A stretch of DNA of 64,000 bases. It comes from Halobacteriales archaeon YIM A00010 (GTDB lineage Archaea; Halobacteriota; Halobacteria; Halobacteriales; Haloarculaceae). The stretch lies in assembly GCA_025041175.1 (NCBI GenBank), contig JAKCFJ010000003.1, positions 372,001-436,000 on the forward strand, in the 5' to 3' direction. Both the position numbers and the translations under genes were made by a program. Shown piece by piece: positions 37,497 through 47,210 of this stretch. The notes beneath the pieces were generated by a model. The model worked only from the letters and a program-made list of their open reading frames with translations, made no database searches and was not told the DNA's origin. Position 1 is the first letter of the stretch, and every line of letters starts with the position of its first letter.

Positions 37497-39925
37497 GCAC
37501 GCCCGATTCCCCGACCGAACGTGATGATCCGGACGACACGATCGACAGACAGGACCATCCGAGGGAGTGGGACGAACCGGAGAACAACCGGACGGTCCCA
37601 TCGGAACGAGAGAACATCAACACGGATACAGAGAAGAACGATGCGCGGAAGATAGTCACTGGAGAGGCTCGCTACACTGCTGACTACCACGAACGGTTCC
37701 CCGAACTCGCGGAGGGGACCGTCATTAGAAGTGACATTCCTCACGGCTACGTCACGGACATCGATACGAGCGCGGCCGAGGGGATGGATGGCGTCTACGC
37801 CGTCATCACGCCGTGGGACGACGAGGTGCCCGACAAGCTGTACTCCAGCTCCGGCCAGTCCTATCCGGAGCCGAGTCCGTGGGACATGAACGTTCTCCGC
37901 AAACACGTCCGGTACGTCGGCGATCCCATCGCGGCTGTCGCCGCCGAAGACAGCGAGACAGCCGATCGGGCAGCACGGACGGTTCAGGTCGAGTACGAGG
38001 AACTCGACGGCGTTTTCGATCCCGGGTCTGCGACGAACGAGGACGCGCCACAACTGTTCGAACCGGACGATGTCGAGAACAAGCAGTCGGGCGCGGAGTA
38101 CGAGCGGAACCTCGAATCGCATTTCGAGGGTGAAATCGGTGATGTCGACGCTGCCATCGAGCAGGCTGATGAGGAGCGCGTGGTCGAAACAGAGTGGGAG
38201 ACGCCCTACCAATCCCACTGTGTCCCCGAGCCCCACACGACCATCGCGTACACGGATGAGGACAATCGTCATTCGTTCATCACCGCAACACAGGTTCCGT
38301 TTCATACGCGCCGGCAGTTGGCGCATCTGTTCGACGTTCCCATCCGGGATATCCGTGTCACAAAGCCGCGTATCGGCGCGGGGTTCGGATCGAAACAGGA
38401 GATGGCTATCGAGCCGATCGCGTTCGCGCTCCACCTGAAGGCGGGCGTGCCGGTCAAACTGGAAATGACGCGCCAGGAAGAGTTCACGGCGTTGCGGTTC
38501 CGTCACCCGATGCGAATGCGGATGCGGACAGCCGTCTCCGAGAACGGCGAACTGACGGCGATGGACCTCTACGCGCTGTCGAACTCCGGGGCGTACGGAA
38601 CGCACGGTATGACCGTTGCGAACAACGTCGGCACGAAGCCGTTGCCTCTCTATCCACGCGTCCCGAACGTCCGTTTCGAGGGTGATGTCGTCCACACGAA
38701 TCTCCCGATGGGGGCCGCAATGCGCGGGTACGGCGCTCCGCAGGGTCACTTCGCCGTCGAGGCACACATGGACGAAGTCGCTCGACAACTCGACCGCGAC
38801 CCGATCGCGTTCCGCAGAGATCACGTGGTTCGAGCGGGAGATCTCGTCAGAAATTCGGCGATTCTCAAGGACGGCGATCGGTTCGCACGGCGGATTCGCT
38901 CCTGTGGCATCGAGGAATGCATCGATCGCGGCAAGGACGCGATCGGCTACGACGATCTCGAACAGCCTGAACAATCCCACCGACACCGCGGCGTCGGAAT
39001 GGCGTTGATCGCCCAAGGGAGCGGCGTCTCGGGCAAGGAACTCGGAGCCGCCCAGATCATGATGAACGAGGACGGCTCATTCCACTTGCAGGTCGGTGGC
39101 GTCGACACCGGCACCGGCACCGATACGACCTTCAGCCAGATTTCGGCCGAAGTCCTCGGTTGTGCTCCGGAAGATGTCGTCGTCCTCTCCTCGGATACGG
39201 ACCTGACACCGTTCGACTACGGTGCGTACGCCTCCTCGACCACGTACATCAGCGGAATGGCAGTGAAAAAGGCCGCCGAGGACGCAAAAGAGCGCCTCCT
39301 TGACTGGGGTTCGAGGATGCTAGACGAACCAGTCTCAGTTCTCGAAACCGGCAGCGGTGAAATCTATAGCGAGGAGACCGGTGCGTCCGTGACGCTGGAA
39401 GAGGTCGGCTACGAGGCGATCTACGGTGATGAGAAGCGCGAGCAGATCCTGGGGAGGAGTAGCCACTCCACCGATGAGAGTCCACCACCGTTCGGTGCGC
39501 AGTTCGTCGACGTGACTGTCGACGAGAAAACCGGAGAATATGAACTCAACAAACTGGCATTTGCTGCGGACTGTGGCGTCGCCATCAACCCCCCACAGGT
39601 CGAGGGCCAGATCGAGGGTGGCGAACACATGAGCCTCGAGTACGCGACCAGCGGGAGCCTCGACTTCGAGGAGGGACAGCCTAAGACACACGGCTTCCGA
39701 CAGTACGGTATGCCGCGAACCACCGACCACCCGCCGATGGAGACGCTCCTGGTCGAAACCCACGAACCGACCGGACCGTTCGGCGCGAAGTCCATCGCCG
39801 AACTTCCCACCAACGGCGTCCCGCCAGCGCTCAGCAACGCGATCCGCGACGCGGTTGGCATCCGGATCAACACGCTACCCATCACCGCTGAGAGGATCAA
39901 GCAGGCCCTGGACCATACCGACTGA
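37493..39925 (+). CDS. molybdenum hydroxylase large subunit (xanthine dehydrogenase / CO dehydrogenase family)
   Basis: The 810-residue protein has an acidic N-terminal extension (about 50 residues), then the a/b-hammerhead domain and the Mo-binding domains. Visible blocks are IGAGFGSKQEMAIEP, AAMRGYGAPQGHFAVE, GGVDTGTGTDT and the C-terminal FGAKSIAELPTNG with the catalytic Glu. The substrate is not fixed; the nearby adenine deaminase and nucleoside hydrolase favour a purine such as hypoxanthine. No FAD (CoxM-type) subunit is adjacent. The TGA stop shares its last base with a palindromic element. Confidence 0.83.
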   Translation: MSTPDSPTERDDPDDTIDRQDHPREWDEPENNRTVPSERENINTDTEKNDARKIVTGEARYTADYHERFPELAEGTVIRSDIPHGYVTDIDTSAAEGMDGVYAVITPWDDEVPDKLYSSSGQSYPEPSPWDMNVLRKHVRYVGDPIAAVAAEDSETADRAARTVQVEYEELDGVFDPGSATNEDAPQLFEPDDVENKQSGAEYERNLESHFEGEIGDVDAAIEQADEERVVETEWETPYQSHCVPEPHTTIAYTDEDNRHSFITATQVPFHTRRQLAHLFDVPIRDIRVTKPRIGAGFGSKQEMAIEPIAFALHLKAGVPVKLEMTRQEEFTALRFRHPMRMRMRTAVSENGELTAMDLYALSNSGAYGTHGMTVANNVGTKPLPLYPRVPNVRFEGDVVHTNLPMGAAMRGYGAPQGHFAVEAHMDEVARQLDRDPIAFRRDHVVRAGDLVRNSAILKDGDRFARRIRSCGIEECIDRGKDAIGYDDLEQPEQSHRHRGVGMALIAQGSGVSGKELGAAQIMMNEDGSFHLQVGGVDTGTGTDTTFSQISAEVLGCAPEDVVVLSSDTDLTPFDYGAYASSTTYISGMAVKKAAEDAKERLLDWGSRMLDEPVSVLETGSGEIYSEETGASVTLEEVGYEAIYGDEKREQILGRSSHSTDESPPPFGAQFVDVTVDEKTGEYELNKLAFAADCGVAINPPQVEGQIEGGEHMSLEYATSGSLDFEEGQPKTHGFRQYGMPRTTDHPPMETLLVETHEPTGPFGAKSIAELPTNGVPPALSNAIRDAVGIRINTLPITAERIKQALDHTD

Positions 39926-40021
39926 TACTGTCGGACCTGCGGACGGAGTGCGACGGACTAGCCAGCTGCTGTCTGGCGGGTCACCAGCAGCCGAGACGCG
40001 ACCATCTCTGTCCGACAGTAT
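39925..40021. repeat. 97-bp MITE-like element, family 1, copy 4
   Basis: Ends ATACTGTCGGAC and GTCCGACAGTAT, perfect 12-bp inverted repeat. It lies between two convergent genes and overlaps the stop codon of the large subunit by one base. Confidence 0.86.
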
Positions 40022-40131
40022 GATCAAACCCATTCTACTTTTCTGGAGCCGTGTCTACTGCTCGCTTGCCCGGCGATTGGTACGAGCGGATCGGTACGAT
40101 CATGCGCTGCGTACTACGAACGAAGGCCCGA

Positions 40132-41823
40132 CTACGGCGTATCACGCACGACCACATCGACGTGCTCGAACGCCGCAACGTCGACGAGGCCGTTGGTGGT
40201 CAGGCGGTACGCCGGAATGACCTCCAGTGCGAGAAAGGACAGCTCCATCAGCCCCCCTGCGTGTGAGATCCCGAGATCCCGTGCCGTCGCCGCAACAGCC
40301 TCGAACTGTGCTTTCACGTCGGACAATGGCTTTTCGGACATCAGCCCTGCGACCGGCAGCGGGAGGGCTGTAACTTCGTCAGTTTCGGGATCGTAAGCTG
40401 CAACGCCACCCGCTACATCGCGGAGGTGGTTTACAACCCGCGCCATCGCTTCGTGACTCACACCGGCCACGATACAGTTGTGTGCGTCGTGTGCCACCGT
40501 CGATCCGATGGCTCCACGATTGAGGCCTAGTCCGTGGACGAAGCCACGACCAAGGCCAGCGTTCCCCCCGTGTCGCTCGATGACAGCGATCGGCAGCACG
40601 TCCCCAGCGGGATCCGCAACCAGTCGACCCGTGCTGTCAGCCCCGTTCGATTCGACCGGGACCGACGTTTCCATGCGGGCGGTTTGGAGGCCGCCGACGG
40701 CATCGATGACACGAATCCTCACCGGTCCAGGACCAACATGTTCGAGCGCGAGATCGGCCCCATCGACGGGCCCGAAGTCGACGGTGTCAGTCGAAAGCTC
40801 TGTCGCAGGCGGTTCACCCGTACGCCGTGTGGGATCAACCACGCCATCGATGAGGACGTGCTCGACGTTCCAGGTCTCCAGCTCGGACAGCAAGACGAGG
40901 TCGGCTGGAGCACCGGGCTGGATCCGGCCGAACGGGAGACCGTAGCTCTCTGCCGTGTTTACCGTGGCCATCTGAACAGCCTCGACCGGGTCGACTCCCT
41001 CGCGGATTGCCTTTGTGACCGCGAAATCGACGCCCCCGAACTCAACCAGATCGGTCACGTCCCGGTCGTCGGTACAGAGCGAAAGCCGCCTCGTGTCGAC
41101 CTCGTCCACGAGGCCGACGAGGTCGGCGAGGTTCCGGCTCGCAGAGCCTTCTCGGAGATACACCCGAAGACCGGCAGCGACTTTCTCTCGGGCCTCATCG
41201 AGCGTGATGCTCTCGTGATCGGTATCGAGATACCGGGCGATCTCCTGGAGATCATCGCCGATCACGCGGGGAGCATGCCCGTCAACAGTCAATCCGCGCT
41301 CGCGGGCAGCCGCTATCTTCGCATGCACGTCTTCGTCATCGGTGAGAACGCCAGGTATGTTCATTACCTCACCGAGGGCAATGACGCGTTCCATATCGAG
41401 CAATTTTGCGACGGCGTCGGGGTCAACCGTCGCACCCCCGTCCTGGAGATGCGAGGCAGGAACGGATGAGGGGACGGAGAACCGCGCCTTTAGCGGTGTT
41501 TGCACGCTGTCAGCGATCACGTCGTGCACACCCTCCGCCCCGAGGACGTTCGCTATCTCGTGGGGATCATGAATCACGCTCGTCACGCCCCGGGGAACGA
41601 CGGCAGCACCGTAGCGTGGAAGCGTGAGCATCGACGACTCGACGTGCATGTGCGCATCGATCAGGCCGGGTGCGATGTATCCCGTCTCGATCTCCCTCCT
41701 TGCTGGCCGTTCGGCCAGCGCGACTACCTCGCCGTCGTCGACTGCAACGGGCCGCTCTTCGAGCGTTCCGGTGGTAACGTTGACAACCGTGCCACGGAGC
41801 AGTAGATCGACTGTCTCACCCAT
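40132..41823 (-). CDS. ade: adenine deaminase
   Basis: The 563-residue amidohydrolase shows PGLIDAHMHVESSML (metal-binding His pair), SVIHDPHEIANVLG, VDGHAPRV, SLCTDDRDVTDLV and the family-specific C-terminal GLNRGAIGSTVAHDAHN and LPLPVAGLMSE. This matches bacterial and archaeal Ade, which converts adenine to hypoxanthine. It is convergent to the molybdenum hydroxylase genes. Confidence 0.87.
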   Translation of the reverse strand: MGETVDLLLRGTVVNVTTGTLEERPVAVDDGEVVALAERPARREIETGYIAPGLIDAHMHVESSMLTLPRYGAAVVPRGVTSVIHDPHEIANVLGAEGVHDVIADSVQTPLKARFSVPSSVPASHLQDGGATVDPDAVAKLLDMERVIALGEVMNIPGVLTDDEDVHAKIAAARERGLTVDGHAPRVIGDDLQEIARYLDTDHESITLDEAREKVAAGLRVYLREGSASRNLADLVGLVDEVDTRRLSLCTDDRDVTDLVEFGGVDFAVTKAIREGVDPVEAVQMATVNTAESYGLPFGRIQPGAPADLVLLSELETWNVEHVLIDGVVDPTRRTGEPPATELSTDTVDFGPVDGADLALEHVGPGPVRIRVIDAVGGLQTARMETSVPVESNGADSTGRLVADPAGDVLPIAVIERHGGNAGLGRGFVHGLGLNRGAIGSTVAHDAHNCIVAGVSHEAMARVVNHLRDVAGGVAAYDPETDEVTALPLPVAGLMSEKPLSDVKAQFEAVAATARDLGISHAGGLMELSFLALEVIPAYRLTTNGLVDVAAFEHVDVVVRDTP

Positions 41824-42189
41824 CTATGTCACCTCCCGAGTAAAATCGAGATGGATGGACGCGCGTCGGCCGTTCGAGCATGATGGTGAATAACACGCGT
41901 TTATGTGTAGGGACGATCATCAAATAGCTTGGGGATCGTACCAATGAATCGTTGTTCGGGGGGAGCAGCGGGGTCCCGATCCGACTCCAGATCCCGGTGC
42001 AAGCACAACTGGAGCGCGTCTCGTGTCCGAACAACCCCCCTCGATGAATTGCCAGACGATTTCCTTCTGTCTCCTCAGTTGGAAATGTGGATGGCGAACG
42101 GGGGTTGCGTGCGTCAGTTTGGCTGTCGTCACCAGCCCCATCGGATATCCCTCGCCGATAGCGTTATCCTGAATCAGTGCGACCGTGTT
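41824..42189. other. intergenic upstream of ade, no gene recognised
   Basis: Apart from the expected ade promoter, no coding frame here looks real. The plus-strand frame from 41929 is basic and non-haloarchaeal in composition. Confidence 0.35.
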
Positions 42190-42280
42190 ATACTGTCGAT
42201 CATACTTACGCGGAGTCTACGCTGGTCTGTGTCGCGGATATGGGACGCGTGGTGAACGGGCGACTGCGTTCTACGCTCTT
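42190..42280. repeat. MITE-like element, family 2, truncated copy D
   Basis: It begins ATACTGTCGATCATA and its interior (GGTCTGTGTCGCGGATATGG and GGACGCGTGGTGAACGGGCG) matches copy A read in reverse. The right terminal repeat is missing, so it is a decayed or truncated copy. Confidence 0.65.
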
Positions 42281-42332
42281 CGTACGGATCGTAGTCACAG
42301 CGACTACACACCTCGTAGCAACGGAGGGTTCC

Positions 42333-42444
42333 TATACACCCGGACACGAATAGATCAACATGCAGGTGACCGCATCCATGACAACAGGATTGTTCCCGGC
42401 CAATCAGGCGACGTATCGTTACATGAATCGTGTCCGGGTGTATA
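42333..42444. repeat. 112-bp MITE-like element, family 3, copy 3
   Basis: Perfect 17-bp ends TATACACCCGGACACGA / TCGTGTCCGGGTGTATA; same length as the other two copies and nearly identical to the one at 26054. It lies 52 bp from the truncated family 2 copy in a gene-free region. Confidence 0.88.
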
Positions 42445-43224
42445 TCTCCGAATGAGTTATACACACTAAGGGTGTTAATAACGTGTGGTCTCGATCCGCA
42501 GATCGGACCTGATTAACAGCCATCATCGCTGCTACAGTTCGACCACACTTCGTTCGAGGGATTACAAACGTACATCTGTAATCAGAACACGGATTGGTTC
42601 GTCGCCCTCCGGTATGGCTGATCGAACGGAACCCGTCTACTCTCCGCCTGGTGGCGAACTCCACCACTGTCTCGGCTATCGGTTTGCGGGCATCGATGCC
42701 CGTGCTGGGTCGATCGTCCGGCGATGAAACCTGATAGCTGCACGAGAGTCCTTCTCTCGTGAACAGCGAAACGACTAGGATCCATGACTGCCTCCCTCCT
42801 GAAAACGGTCCGGAGTGACAAGATGTGCTGCTGTAACCAAACGGTAGATTATAATAAATACATATATTGTTCGTACGTAGTGAACTCCGTGAACTGTACT
42901 GAATGGGATGAGTCGTGGGAACTGCTTCACTTGCTTAAATGATAGATATACCACCGTCGATTAATTCGGTGATTCTTCATTCACGTTCGACTGTTCCGTT
43001 ACCCAGGAGTAAATACTCGTATCGAGCGCGGCGATATCACACACCAATGTTTACTATCAGTAAACAAACTCTTAGAACACCTGTATCACCAAGTGAACAA
43101 CCCCGAACCTCATTCTCAAAGCCATATTTCAAAAAAGTCATTATTATTCAGAAATTACTATATAGTAAGAGTATATCATACTAGAACGGCCAAGGAGGAT
43201 TGGGGACACAGTACGTGGTTCAGC
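42445..43224. other. gene-free region upstream of the CBM-PKD gene
   Basis: A short plus-strand frame at 42615-42727 (MADRTEPVYSPPGGELHHCL) has some coding character but no recognised family and may be a scrap. Bases 42840-43170 are AT-rich. Confidence 0.35.
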
Positions 43225-43320
43225 AAGACTACCATCGACGCGTCGATCACCGTTGTACCTAACGGTGGTAGTGTCGACTGTGGACAGCCCCCGGTGGATT
43301 CCGGGGCTGTCTCTATCGGT
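43225..43320 (+). promoter_or_regulatory. cluster of palindromes in the leader of the CBM-PKD gene
   Basis: Three consecutive dyads occur: ATCGACGCGTCGAT (43234-43247, perfect), CACCGTT-GTACCT-AACGGTG (43248-43267), and GACAGCCCCCGG...CCGGGGCTGTC (43283-43311, one bulged base). They end 75 bp before ATG 43387 and could form a folded leader or protein-binding sites. Confidence 0.4.
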
Positions 43321-43386
43321 GATAGCGAGACGAATTGGGCCGTAAACGTACGGACACAGATCAACACACGGCGGATACACAACACA

Positions 43387-45075
43387 ATGACGTTCACACG
43401 ACGCACTGTACTGCGCAAGGTATCAGCACTTTCAGCATTGGCGGTCGGCATCAGCGGAATCGCAGCGGCGGCGGACTGCAGCGGCGTCTCGCAGTGGGAC
43501 TCGAACATGGCGTACTCCGGCGGCGACCAGGTGGTTTACGACGGCGACCTCTGGACTGCTGAGTGGTGGATTCGGGGCAACTCTCCGGACACCAGCGACG
43601 GCGTCTGGACGAACGAAGGCGACTGTACCGGGGGTGGTGGCAACGAGCCACCGACAGCGTCGTTCACGACGAACCCGAGCTCGCCCACCCCGGGGCAAGA
43701 GGTTTCGTTCGACGGCTCGGTCTCCTCGGATTCGGACGGGTCGATTCAGTCCTCAGAGTGGGCGTTCGGCGACGGCACGACCGATAGCGGCGTGACCGTG
43801 ACCCACGCGTTCGCTTCCCAAGATACGTACACAGTCGAACTGACGGTCACTGACGACGACGACGCGACCGACACCACGACGAGGGATGTCACCGTCGGCA
43901 CTCCCGACGAAATCTCACCGGACACGACCATCGCGGAGTTCCTCCTGAGCTACGAGGAGCGCTACATTCCGGATATCTTCCTCGACTTCATGGTCGGGGA
44001 CGGGGGATCCCCGAAACCCGACGAGCCAATAGGGAACCTGACAGACGCCGACAAGGCGGCGAGGTACGACGTCGACCTCGGCGCGATCCGGAACAACGTC
44101 GAGGACGGATCGCTCCGGTTCGGATCGCTCGGCACACAGACACTGGATTGGGCCAATCAGTTCGCGGCGGAGGGATTTCCGAACCACGCCACCGCCCAGC
44201 TTCTGCCCCGGCTGATGCTACTCCCTGACGTGACCGAATCTCCGACGTTCCAGGGGGCTGGCCGATCCGTCGCGTGGGAGCAGACCGCAGGACCGGTCGC
44301 CGCCAGCAACGATCCGGCGCTGTTCCACCAGGACGAGTGGCCGACCGACGCGCGCGGCGAGAAAAACGAGGAAGTGCGCGAACGCGACCGCGTGTACTTC
44401 CAGGGCCAGGAGAGCGACGAGTGGACCTCGAAGCATGACCTCCCGGACTCGATCCTCAAAAACTACGACAACCAGCTGCTGGACACGGTACAGGACGATG
44501 TCCACCCCGTGAGTGGCGACCCGCTAGGCGGCGCCAGCTTCACTGCCAACGCGCCGATGGAGGCCAGGGCCGAGATCCACTCGGATGGCTGGTACGGGTA
44601 TCAGGTGCTGTTGTTCAAAAACACCAGTCCGTTGCCCTACCACCTCGACGGTGCGGTGATCTGGTGGGTCGGGCCGTCGAACTACGGCAAGACGATGAGC
44701 GCCGGCCACTACAACAACGAGCAACGGCCGCCCGGCGGCCACGGACACCCACAACGCGACATCATCGAGGTCATGCTCGACGATCCCCACGTGCCCGAGG
44801 AGTACGCGGGCACGGACGTGGATCTCTCGGCGTTCGCGATCCGCCTCGCGTTCCACGACTCGCCGTACAACATGCGGACCGCCTATCCGAACCAGTGGTG
44901 GTCGCTCGAAGTGAGCACGGGCAACGACCTCAACGGCAGACACCAGAGCGGATCGGAGCGACAGAAACTCCTCGATCTGATGATCGACACCGCCCACGTC
45001 GAACTGGAGACGGACATGGATCTGAACGACGACGTGGTAGACGCGATCGAGCTGAAAAACCGGATGGGCAACTGA
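43387..45075 (+). CDS. secreted protein: signal, chitin-binding module, PKD domain, unknown C-terminal domain
   Basis: The 562-residue protein starts with a Tat-like signal (TRRTVLRKVSALSALAVG, cleavage after IAAAA), a CBM5/12-type module (SQWDSNMAYSGGDQVVYDGD, LWTAEWWIRGNSPD), a Gly-Asn linker, and a PKD domain (about residues 95-175; SSEWAFGDGTTDSGVTVTHA). Residues 180-562 are one large domain with no family I recognise: it is Trp/Tyr- and His-rich (IWWVGPSNYGKTMSAGHYNN, PYNMRTAYPNQWWSLEVSTG). Haloarchaeal chitinases share the CBM-PKD front but carry GH18, which is not visible here. Confidence 0.78.
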   Translation: MTFTRRTVLRKVSALSALAVGISGIAAAADCSGVSQWDSNMAYSGGDQVVYDGDLWTAEWWIRGNSPDTSDGVWTNEGDCTGGGGNEPPTASFTTNPSSPTPGQEVSFDGSVSSDSDGSIQSSEWAFGDGTTDSGVTVTHAFASQDTYTVELTVTDDDDATDTTTRDVTVGTPDEISPDTTIAEFLLSYEERYIPDIFLDFMVGDGGSPKPDEPIGNLTDADKAARYDVDLGAIRNNVEDGSLRFGSLGTQTLDWANQFAAEGFPNHATAQLLPRLMLLPDVTESPTFQGAGRSVAWEQTAGPVAASNDPALFHQDEWPTDARGEKNEEVRERDRVYFQGQESDEWTSKHDLPDSILKNYDNQLLDTVQDDVHPVSGDPLGGASFTANAPMEARAEIHSDGWYGYQVLLFKNTSPLPYHLDGAVIWWVGPSNYGKTMSAGHYNNEQRPPGGHGHPQRDIIEVMLDDPHVPEEYAGTDVDLSAFAIRLAFHDSPYNMRTAYPNQWWSLEVSTGNDLNGRHQSGSERQKLLDLMIDTAHVELETDMDLNDDVVDAIELKNRMGN

Positions 45076-45261
45076 CGGACCCGTCGGTGTCGCCACTTTT
45101 GTTTCGTTACGTATAGCATCAAACTTCTCTTATTTCTAAAAACCCACTACTGGTACAAATTAAAAATAATATGATTATTATCGAAATGAATCTAAATACT
45201 ATGAATATCAGTGATTATCCACGATGAATCTATCGAGCCGACTGTAGAAACGTGAGATACA

Positions 45262-45942
45262 TCACATCTCCACTGACTTCCCGGAGAGGCTCGCAACAAA
45301 TTCCTTGACGATTCGTTCCTCAGCACGATGGAGGAGGCTGCTCGCTGCTCCTTTGGTGACATCCAGTGATTCTGCCAGCTCAGTGAGGGTACATTGCCGG
45401 GGCGTGTCGTAGTACCCATGCTCGATCGCTTCGAGGATGAACTGTTGTTGACGCGCCGTGAGTAGGTCATCTACGTCGAATGATTGTTTGATCGTATCCA
45501 CGTTGGATGATTGTTTGATCAAACGGATATCACACGAAGCATCAATCGCCTCTAATGCTTCTTCGAACCGCGAGAGACGATTGTACGACATAAGACCTTC
45601 AATCAACAGCTGTCCGTTGCGAACCTCCACCGGGAAGACCGGTGTCGCTCCGGCCTCGAGTGCCGCAAAGTAAACGATTGGCTCCCACGTCGTATATTGA
45701 ATCAGGCCGATGTCCGTGCCGGCATACAACACCTCCCCCGAGACGATCGCTTCACGCGATTCAAGAAAACGAACAACCGACTGTAATTCATCGCCTGGTG
45801 GTCGGATCTCTAAGATACCACGTGAGTGGGTGCCTAGATCACACAAGGCTAAGATACGTACTGAGGTCGTGGGACTATCGACAGGGAGTTCGGTGAGGTA
45901 CGATTCTTCAGGCGGTGTGATTGCCATTCTGACGACGGGCAT
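45262..45942 (-). CDS. HTH_10 (Bat-type) transcriptional regulator
   Basis: The 226-residue protein ends with the HTH_10 block LTARQQQFILEAIEHGYYDT, then LTELAESLDVTKGAASSLLHRAEER. The N-terminal 150 residues are the ligand-sensing type seen in these regulators. ATG 45942 (MPVVRM) is used; ATG 45927 is also possible. It is divergent from a dehydrogenase remnant and an ABC exporter and may control them. Confidence 0.8.
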   Translation of the reverse strand: MPVVRMAITPPEESYLTELPVDSPTTSVRILALCDLGTHSRGILEIRPPGDELQSVVRFLESREAIVSGEVLYAGTDIGLIQYTTWEPIVYFAALEAGATPVFPVEVRNGQLLIEGLMSYNRLSRFEEALEAIDASCDIRLIKQSSNVDTIKQSFDVDDLLTARQQQFILEAIEHGYYDTPRQCTLTELAESLDVTKGAASSLLHRAEERIVKEFVASLSGKSVEM

Positions 45943-46036
45943 GACACCTACTAGGCAGCAGATCGTATCAATCATTCTGTGAAGTCTAAACATGTTCAGA
46001 CTTAATTTCATGGAGTCATGCGGTCTCCGTCACAGT

Positions 46037-46198
46037 ATGGCTTCAGAGACCAGTATGATCCAACACCCCACGACCGAAAACCGCTCTCGGACGGTTACTG
46101 TCCCCGGTATGACTGGCACGATCGGCAGCCATCTCGTTCGTGCGCTACTTGTACGTGGCGAGCGCGTGATCACGAACGGCAAGCACGATGTGGCCTGA
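46037..46198 (+). pseudogene. N-terminal scrap of an NAD(P)-binding (NmrA/epimerase-like) gene
   Basis: The frame gives RTVTVPGMTGTIGSHLVRAL then LVRGERV, close to the Rossmann start of atypical SDR or NmrA proteins (expected TGATGTIGSHLVRALL; here PGMTGTIGS). It stops after 53 codons, and no downstream continuation exists before the ABC gene. Confidence 0.4.
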
Positions 46199-46214
46199 GA
46201 CGAGGTGATCATGT

Positions 46215-47210
46215 ATGAATACTGCGAATACGATCGTAATTAACGCTCTCACCCGGCGATTCGGTAATGTCGTTGCTGTCAATGATCTTTCCTTGACAGT
46301 AGAGGAAGGCGAAATCTTTGGATTTCTCGGTCCTAATGGAGCTGGGAAGTCGACGACGATCAATATCCTCCTCGGCTTTCTCACCCCCACATCCGGATCA
46401 GCAAAGATCCTCGACCATAACGTTGCGACTGAGTCTCGGGCCATCCGGGAACGAATCGGGCTACTTCCGGAAGGCTATGATGCGTACGAAAACCTCACTG
46501 GGCGAGAGCACATCGTCTCGGCCATCGAGACGAAACACGCCGACGACGATCCCGACGTAATTATCGAGCGCGTCGGACTCGATCCGGTCGATTCTCGGCG
46601 TGCTGCGGGCGAATATTCCAAAGGGATGACCCAACGGATGGGGCTTGGAATCGCGCTCGTCGGGGAGCCGGATTTACTGATTCTCGACGAACCGTCCTCC
46701 GGCCTCGATCCTACCGGCGTCAAACGCCTCCGTCAGATCATCAGCGAGGAGGTCGAGCGCGGTGCGACCGTGTTTTTCTCCTCACACGTACTCGATGAGG
46801 TCGAACGGGTCTGTGATCGCGTTGGTATCATGCAGAATGGCACGCTCGCCGCGGTCAACTCCGTCGACGACCTTCGCTCGGAGTTGGAGGTCGAGTCGGT
46901 CGTGGAGGCCACTGTCGTCCATCCGCCGGACGACCTCTCGCTAGGGAGCATCGACGGCGTCATTGAAGTGACTATCGACGGAACCGCGGTTCGGGTGCGG
47001 TGTGCGCGTCCGGCAGCGAAGATGCGGGCGCTACGGCGAATCGACAACACCGCGACCGTCACGGACATCGCCATTGAGGACGGCTCGCTGGAGACGGTCT
47101 TCGAGGCATACACCACCAGATCCACCGATGAAACTACCGCTAGCGATGCCCGTGCAGCCCGAGCGGATGACGCGACCGAGCCGGCCCCAGAAGACACGGG
47201 GAGTGAGTGA
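46215..47210 (+). CDS. ABC transporter ATP-binding protein (ABC-2 exporter)
   Basis: The 331-residue protein has Walker A LGPNGAGKST, signature YSKGMTQRMGLG, Walker B LLILDEPSSGLDPTG and a switch His (SSHVLDEV). The C-terminal 90 residues form the extra regulatory domain common in ABC-2 exporter ATPases, with an acidic Asp/Thr/Ala tail. It overlaps the permease gene by four bases. Confidence 0.86.
   Translation: MNTANTIVINALTRRFGNVVAVNDLSLTVEEGEIFGFLGPNGAGKSTTINILLGFLTPTSGSAKILDHNVATESRAIRERIGLLPEGYDAYENLTGREHIVSAIETKHADDDPDVIIERVGLDPVDSRRAAGEYSKGMTQRMGLGIALVGEPDLLILDEPSSGLDPTGVKRLRQIISEEVERGATVFFSSHVLDEVERVCDRVGIMQNGTLAAVNSVDDLRSELEVESVVEATVVHPPDDLSLGSIDGVIEVTIDGTAVRVRCARPAAKMRALRRIDNTATVTDIAIEDGSLETVFEAYTTRSTDETTASDARAARADDATEPAPEDTGSE

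Noticed and set aside
37472-39016. 514-residue minus-strand ORF
   Set aside because: It lies opposite the molybdenum hydroxylase large subunit. Long antisense frames are expected in GC-rich haloarchaeal genes, and the protein shows no family pattern.
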